Origin: a virus
Virus record (IMG/VR): IMGVR_UViG_3300034071_000338
Coordinates: 1 to 64,000 of that record
Direction: 5' to 3' (one strand)
Length of the DNA: 64,000 nucleotides
The notes below the pieces were generated by a model. The model was not told the DNA's origin, searched no databases, and saw only the letters and a list, made by a program, of their open reading frames with translations. Below, piece by piece: positions 61,470-64,000 of the stretch; the stretch's first letter is position 1; each line of letters opens with the position of its first letter. The position numbers and the translations under genes are program-made.

Positions 61470-62339
61470 ATGAACGGAGTAATTTACCAAACAACGGGTC
61501 AACGTGAGCGTGGTCAAGTTCAACATTACCATCGTAAGCCGAGCCCACTATTTTTGAACAAGACTAAGCACGTTGTTGACGTTGCGGGTCTTAAGAAAGC
61601 CGACCAACGTACGGCTATCAAGTTCGAGGGTCAAGACATTGAGGCTAAGTTCACCATCGGTTTCGAGGTTGAAAAAAATCAACTTCACCGAGGTGCGGTG
61701 CGTGAGTATGAATTGTTTTGTGGTTTCGAGCGTGATGGGTCTTGCGGTTACGAGGCCGTTACCCACGTGCTCCCTTTATTGCCATCGGGTGGGTGGCGCA
61801 CTAAGGTTTACGATATGATGCACAAGGCCGAAAAAATTATCGATGATAGATACAGCCCGAGCGATAGACGTTGCGGAGGCCATATCACGATAGCGGTTGA
61901 CGGCTTGAGCGGTGACCAACTTCGTGAGGCGGTGCGTAAAAATTGCGGTATCATTTACGCCTTATTCAAGAAGCGCCTTACGAACAACTATTGCAGTTAC
62001 AATAATCGTATGCAATCTTACAACGAGTGTACTAATTGGCATAGCAAGTACCAATTGGCGCTCGTTAAGGGTGGTTGCCTTGAGTTTAGGGTGCCAAGCC
62101 GTTTCGAGTCAGTAAAGCAAATGATGAGACGCTATGAGTTGTTTTACGAGGTAGTTAACGCCTCCGTATCAGGCACAAGCCACGAGGCGCTCCTTAAGAA
62201 GCTAAAGCCCGTTATCGTGTCAATGTACAACGGGGATACAGCCAAGGCTGACGAGGTGCTAAGACTCGCTAAGTTATTCAGGACGTACATTCTGAAAGGT
62301 GAGGTGCATCAGGACATTCTACCTTACTTGTCAAGGTAG
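61470..62339 (+). CDS. Amidoligase (glutamine synthetase-like COOH-NH2 ligase)
   Basis: 289 residues with the amidoligase signatures: FTIGFEVEKN (61-70, G-x-E-x-E), FERDGSCGYEAVTHVLP (86-102, the D-G-S and E-x-V/I patterns), CGGHITI (135-141, the CGxHxH-like motif) and CLEFRVPSR (about 210-218, E-x-R). These bind ATP and metals to join a carboxyl and an amino group. Class II amidotransferases and gamma-glutamylcyclotransferases are known recurrent partners, and both are fused in the gene at 635-1753. A hairpin and hammerhead HHR2 begin 8 and 32 bases after the stop. Confidence 0.8.
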   Translation: MNGVIYQTTGQRERGQVQHYHRKPSPLFLNKTKHVVDVAGLKKADQRTAIKFEGQDIEAKFTIGFEVEKNQLHRGAVREYELFCGFERDGSCGYEAVTHVLPLLPSGGWRTKVYDMMHKAEKIIDDRYSPSDRRCGGHITIAVDGLSGDQLREAVRKNCGIIYALFKKRLTNNYCSYNNRMQSYNECTNWHSKYQLALVKGGCLEFRVPSRFESVKQMMRRYELFYEVVNASVSGTSHEALLKKLKPVIVSMYNGDTAKADEVLRLAKLFRTYILKGEVHQDILPYLSR

Positions 62340-62346
62340 CAACAAC

Positions 62347-62370
62347 GGGAGTGTCTTCAAAGACACTCCC
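62347..62370 (+). repeat. Perfect hairpin on palindrome copy 10, abutting ribozyme 2
   Basis: GGGA + GTGTCTTCAAAGACAC (62351-62366) + TCCC, a fully complementary stem. Its last base is adjacent to stem III of HHR2 at 62371. No T-run follows, so it is not a plain terminator. Confidence 0.87.
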
Positions 62371-62421
62371 TCCGTAGCGGAGTGAGTGCTCCGCCTGACG
62401 AGGCCTAAAGGCCGAAACGGA
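62371..62421 (+). ncRNA. Type III hammerhead ribozyme, HHR2
   Basis: Stem III UCCGU/ACGGA (62371-62375, 62417-62421); cleavage base A62376; stem I GCGGAG/CUCCGC with loop UGAGUG; core CUGACGA (62395-62401, the variable position being C); stem II GGCC/GGCC with loop UAAA; GAAA 62414-62417. Compared with HHR1, stem I changes are compensatory (U-A to C-G and A-U to G-C). Cleavage is predicted between 62376 and 62377, separating the amidoligase message from the gene at 62468. A further hairpin around CCGAAGG follows. Confidence 0.9.
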
Positions 62422-62467
62422 ATTTTAAAACCGAAGGTTTAAAACCCCTTCAAAAATCAAAATCAAA

Positions 62468-62593
62468 ATGGGACAATCAATCACAATCTTAGAATTATTA
62501 GCTATCGGCTTAGTGACCATCGTGTTATACGCCTTTGTTAAAACTTTAATTCAAACGTGGGGACGCAATGCGGACACACATTCAAAAAACTAA
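62468..62593 (+). CDS. Small membrane protein (41 aa)
   Basis: Reads MGQSITILELLAIGLVTIVLY, one membrane span (about 7-29), and ends in a polar tail (TWGRNADTHSKN). ATG follows CAAAAATCAAAATCAAA. It is the first gene after HHR2 and overlaps the possible longer start of the next gene. Confidence 0.55.
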   Translation: MGQSITILELLAIGLVTIVLYAFVKTLIQTWGRNADTHSKN

Positions 62594-62603
62594 AACCAAT
62601 CCA

Positions 62604-63173
62604 ATGAGAAAAATCACAAGAGAAATCGTGGACGCCTTTCAAAACAGCCGTTCACTCACAATCGGCAACAGCCGTACCAATGGCGAGAGCCTATGGCTAT
62701 TCGACAATAAGATAGCCGAAATCAGGAGGGATGGCTTATGGATATGTAATGGTGGTTGGAATAGCGCAACCACAAAGGAGAGACTCAATGGCTTATCAGG
62801 TGTGCACATTGTACAACGTGGTGGCAATTGGTTCTTAAATTTCAGGCAATGGGATGGTCGATGGGTTAACGTAGATGCGTGGAATCAGGAAGCAGAATCG
62901 GTGCCTGAGGAAATTGTTCAGGAGCCTGAGTTCGATGTTACCAGCGAATGGATGGAGCAAGGGTATAGCAGACCCGTTTATTCAATCTACCATACGTTGG
63001 TGGAGTCAAACCTTGAGGAGGTGGAGCAGATGCTAAACGGGGAAGGGATACCAACCAAAAGGATGGAGTCAGATACTGAGGGTGCGTATCAACCAAACTA
63101 CTTCATCGTGGTGCGACCTGAGGATGTAGTAAGAGCGAGTTCAATATTGTGTACTAATTATTCACTTATATAA
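62604..63173 (+). CDS. Two-part protein with DUF2007-like C-terminus (189 aa)
   Basis: I choose ATG 62604, after the previous stop; an in-frame ATG at 62568 would add 12 residues overlapping that gene. The N-terminal half has aromatic beta motifs (SLWLFDNKIAEIRRDGLWICNGGW). The C-terminal 65 residues (PVYSIYHTLVESNLEEVEQMLNGEGIPTKRMES ... YFIVVRPEDVVRASSIL) follow the DUF2007-like regulatory fold. Function unknown. Confidence 0.62.
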   Translation: MRKITREIVDAFQNSRSLTIGNSRTNGESLWLFDNKIAEIRRDGLWICNGGWNSATTKERLNGLSGVHIVQRGGNWFLNFRQWDGRWVNVDAWNQEAESVPEEIVQEPEFDVTSEWMEQGYSRPVYSIYHTLVESNLEEVEQMLNGEGIPTKRMESDTEGAYQPNYFIVVRPEDVVRASSILCTNYSLI

Positions 63174-63184
63174 ATCAAATCAAA

Positions 63185-63445
63185 ATGAAATTCGATTATT
63201 TCTTAGACCAAAAAGTTACAACGTGGTATAGAACACGTTTTGAAATCAATGCAAACAATCAGGAGGAGGCTGATGAAAAAGCAAAGGAGTTTATAAGAGT
63301 CGGCAATCATTCAGATATTGAGTGGGAACAAGTAGATGGTGTTATTGATGTAATGACTCCTGAAATAAATGACAATCAGGCTACGGAAGAGTTGTTTCAA
63401 AGTAATGGGGAGGATGAAAAAATTTGGGACAATTTAAATGATTAA
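63185..63445 (+). CDS. Hypothetical early protein (86 aa)
   Basis: ATG follows ATAAATCAAATCAAA. The N-terminal KVTTWYRTRFEINANNQEEADEKAKEF resembles small phage proteins whose beta strands precede a helix. The end is acidic (GEDEKIWDNLND). HHR3 lies 64 bases after the stop. Function unknown. Confidence 0.62.
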   Translation: MKFDYFLDQKVTTWYRTRFEINANNQEEADEKAKEFIRVGNHSDIEWEQVDGVIDVMTPEINDNQATEELFQSNGEDEKIWDNLND

Positions 63446-63466
63446 AAGTGAGGGTGTACTTCGAGC

Positions 63467-63498
63467 GTATGCGAGTGTCTTCAAAGACACAAGCGTAC
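63467..63498 (+). repeat. Hairpin on palindrome copy 11, upstream of ribozyme 3
   Basis: GTATGC-GA-GTGTC-TTCAAA-GACAC-AA-GCGTAC: the palindrome (63475-63490) is extended through a GA/AA internal loop by a 6-bp stem with one G-U. Eleven bases separate it from stem III of HHR3. Confidence 0.75.
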
Positions 63499-63509
63499 AC
63501 TCAAGACAC

Positions 63510-63561
63510 TCCGTCCCTGAGTGTGTTGCTCGGGCTGATGAGTCCTAAAGGACGAAACGGA
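63510..63561 (+). ncRNA. Type III hammerhead ribozyme, HHR3
   Basis: Stem III UCCGU/ACGGA (63510-63514, 63557-63561); cleavage base C63515, giving the canonical GUC triplet; stem I CCUGAG/CUCGGG with loop UGUGUUG; core CUGAUGA (63535-63541); stem II GUCC/GGAC with loop UAAA; GAAA 63554-63557. Stems I and II differ from HHR1 and HHR2 but still pair, whereas stem III and core are the same. It ends 22 bases before the ATG at 63584. Confidence 0.9.
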
Positions 63562-63583
63562 AACCATTTTAAATCTAATCAAG

Positions 63584-63874
63584 ATGACAAAAGACAGCCA
63601 ACAAATTATGGAGGAGTTGTTCGTGGTGTACTACGAGCAATGCCCAACAGCACGAATCAAGTACGCAATCTATGACCCGACCAAGACGCAAGGGCACATT
63701 GTATTGCAAGATGAGTGGATGGAGATTATTTATTTTGCGGGAGCGGACTCGGTTAAGTTCACAATCGTGAGAGAAGATGAATGTTATTTCTTTGACAACT
63801 ACGTGGATGCGGTTAAGTATTCAAATATGCCCATCGATGAGTTCAACGAGTATGTTTTATCAATCACCCTTTAA
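63584..63874 (+). CDS. Hypothetical early protein (96 aa)
   Basis: First gene after HHR3; ATG follows AAATCTAATCAAG. Mixed alpha/beta with no catalytic motif (KYAIYDPTKTQGHIVLQDEWMEIIYFAGADSVKFTIV). The next gene has the same leader and similar first codons (ATGACAAAAGA), suggesting a duplicated start region. Confidence 0.65.
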   Translation: MTKDSQQIMEELFVVYYEQCPTARIKYAIYDPTKTQGHIVLQDEWMEIIYFAGADSVKFTIVREDECYFFDNYVDAVKYSNMPIDEFNEYVLSITL

Positions 63875-63885
63875 ATCTAATCAAG

Positions 63886-64000
63886 ATGACAAAAGAACAA
63901 ACAACGTTGAGTCCTCAAATGGAGCGCAACGAAATCATTCAGGACGTAATTGATAGGCTTATCTATCTACCTGATGAGAAGCTACAAGAGTACAAGCACT
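63886..64000 (+). CDS. Early protein, cut by the window end (partial)
   Basis: ATG 63886 after AAATCTAATCAAG opens a frame (MTKEQTTLSPQMERNEIIQDVID) that runs 38 codons to the last base. Helical and polar. It does not join in frame with the partial gene at 1-66, so the two ends of the window are not simply contiguous. Confidence 0.6.
   Translation, partial: MTKEQTTLSPQMERNEIIQDVIDRLIYLPDEKLQEYKH

Noticed and set aside
62347-62370. Hairpin after the amidoligase as an ordinary terminator
   Set aside because: There is no T-run after the stem; a hammerhead follows at once, unlike the copy at 35069-35102, which has six Ts.
63448-63675. 75-codon open frame on the plus strand
   Set aside because: It runs straight across the palindromic hairpin and HHR3 and overlaps the better-supported gene at 63584; the DNA is explained by RNA structure.
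1-64000. CRISPR array or integrase/attachment site
   Set aside because: No regularly spaced direct repeats with unique spacers, and no recombinase gene was recognised.
63886-64000. Circular closure joining the last partial gene to the first
   Set aside because: The frames do not match across the junction (38 codons plus one base), so simple circular continuity of the window is not supported.

Overview
The window looks like most or all of a double-stranded DNA phage genome infecting a Bacteroidota (Flavobacterium-like) host. Reasons: AT-rich DNA without Shine-Dalgarno sites, start codons preceded by A-rich AATCAAATCAA-type leaders, promoters of the TTG-N18-20-TAnnTTTG type, and a head/neck/tail gene set (TerL, portal, scaffold, capsid, two ring/connector proteins, very large tail and ejection proteins) whose order and sizes resemble crAss-like and Cellulophaga podoviruses. 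No integrase, DNA polymerase or RNA polymerase gene was recognised.

Layout. (1) 60.8-64 kb and 1-14.8 kb, plus strand: early/replication arm. It holds an amidoligase, a class II glutamine amidotransferase-cyclotransferase fusion, an annealing protein, a PD-(D/E)XK exonuclease, an SSB-like protein, a primase-SF3 helicase, a SNF2-type helicase, a metallophosphoesterase, a VRR-NUC nuclease, two stand-alone DnaA domain-IV-like proteins, one odd tRNA and many small unknowns. (2) 14.8-56.8 kb, minus strand: virion and lysis genes, from small basic proteins through a lysis cassette, tail fibres, terminase, portal, capsid and neck to ejection proteins, ending in a 2,858-residue protein. (3) 56.9-57.3 kb: a plus-strand winged-helix-like gene facing a minus-strand GroEL - zinc ribbon - GroES operon. 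(4) 59.5-60.8 kb: non-coding DNA with iteron-like repeats and a GC-rich structured stretch.

The most unusual content is RNA-level. Three complete type III hammerhead ribozymes (1789-1839, 62371-62421, 63510-63561) share an identical stem III and core but have covarying stems I and II. Each lies just after a stop codon and just behind a hairpin built on the 16-bp palindrome GTGTCTTYRAAGACAC. That palindrome occurs 11 times in the window: in untranslated regions, next to the tRNA, in the capsid-gene terminator, and inside four coding regions. Two of the ribozymes immediately follow the amidoligase and glutamine amidotransferase/cyclotransferase genes, which together look like a peptide or metabolite amidation system. 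A second notable signal is an iteron-like block (paired (T/C)CGACATAAAA at 11-bp spacing) present both upstream of the primase-helicase and in the 59.6-59.9 kb intergenic region.

All function assignments come from reading motifs and gene order; no database search was possible.
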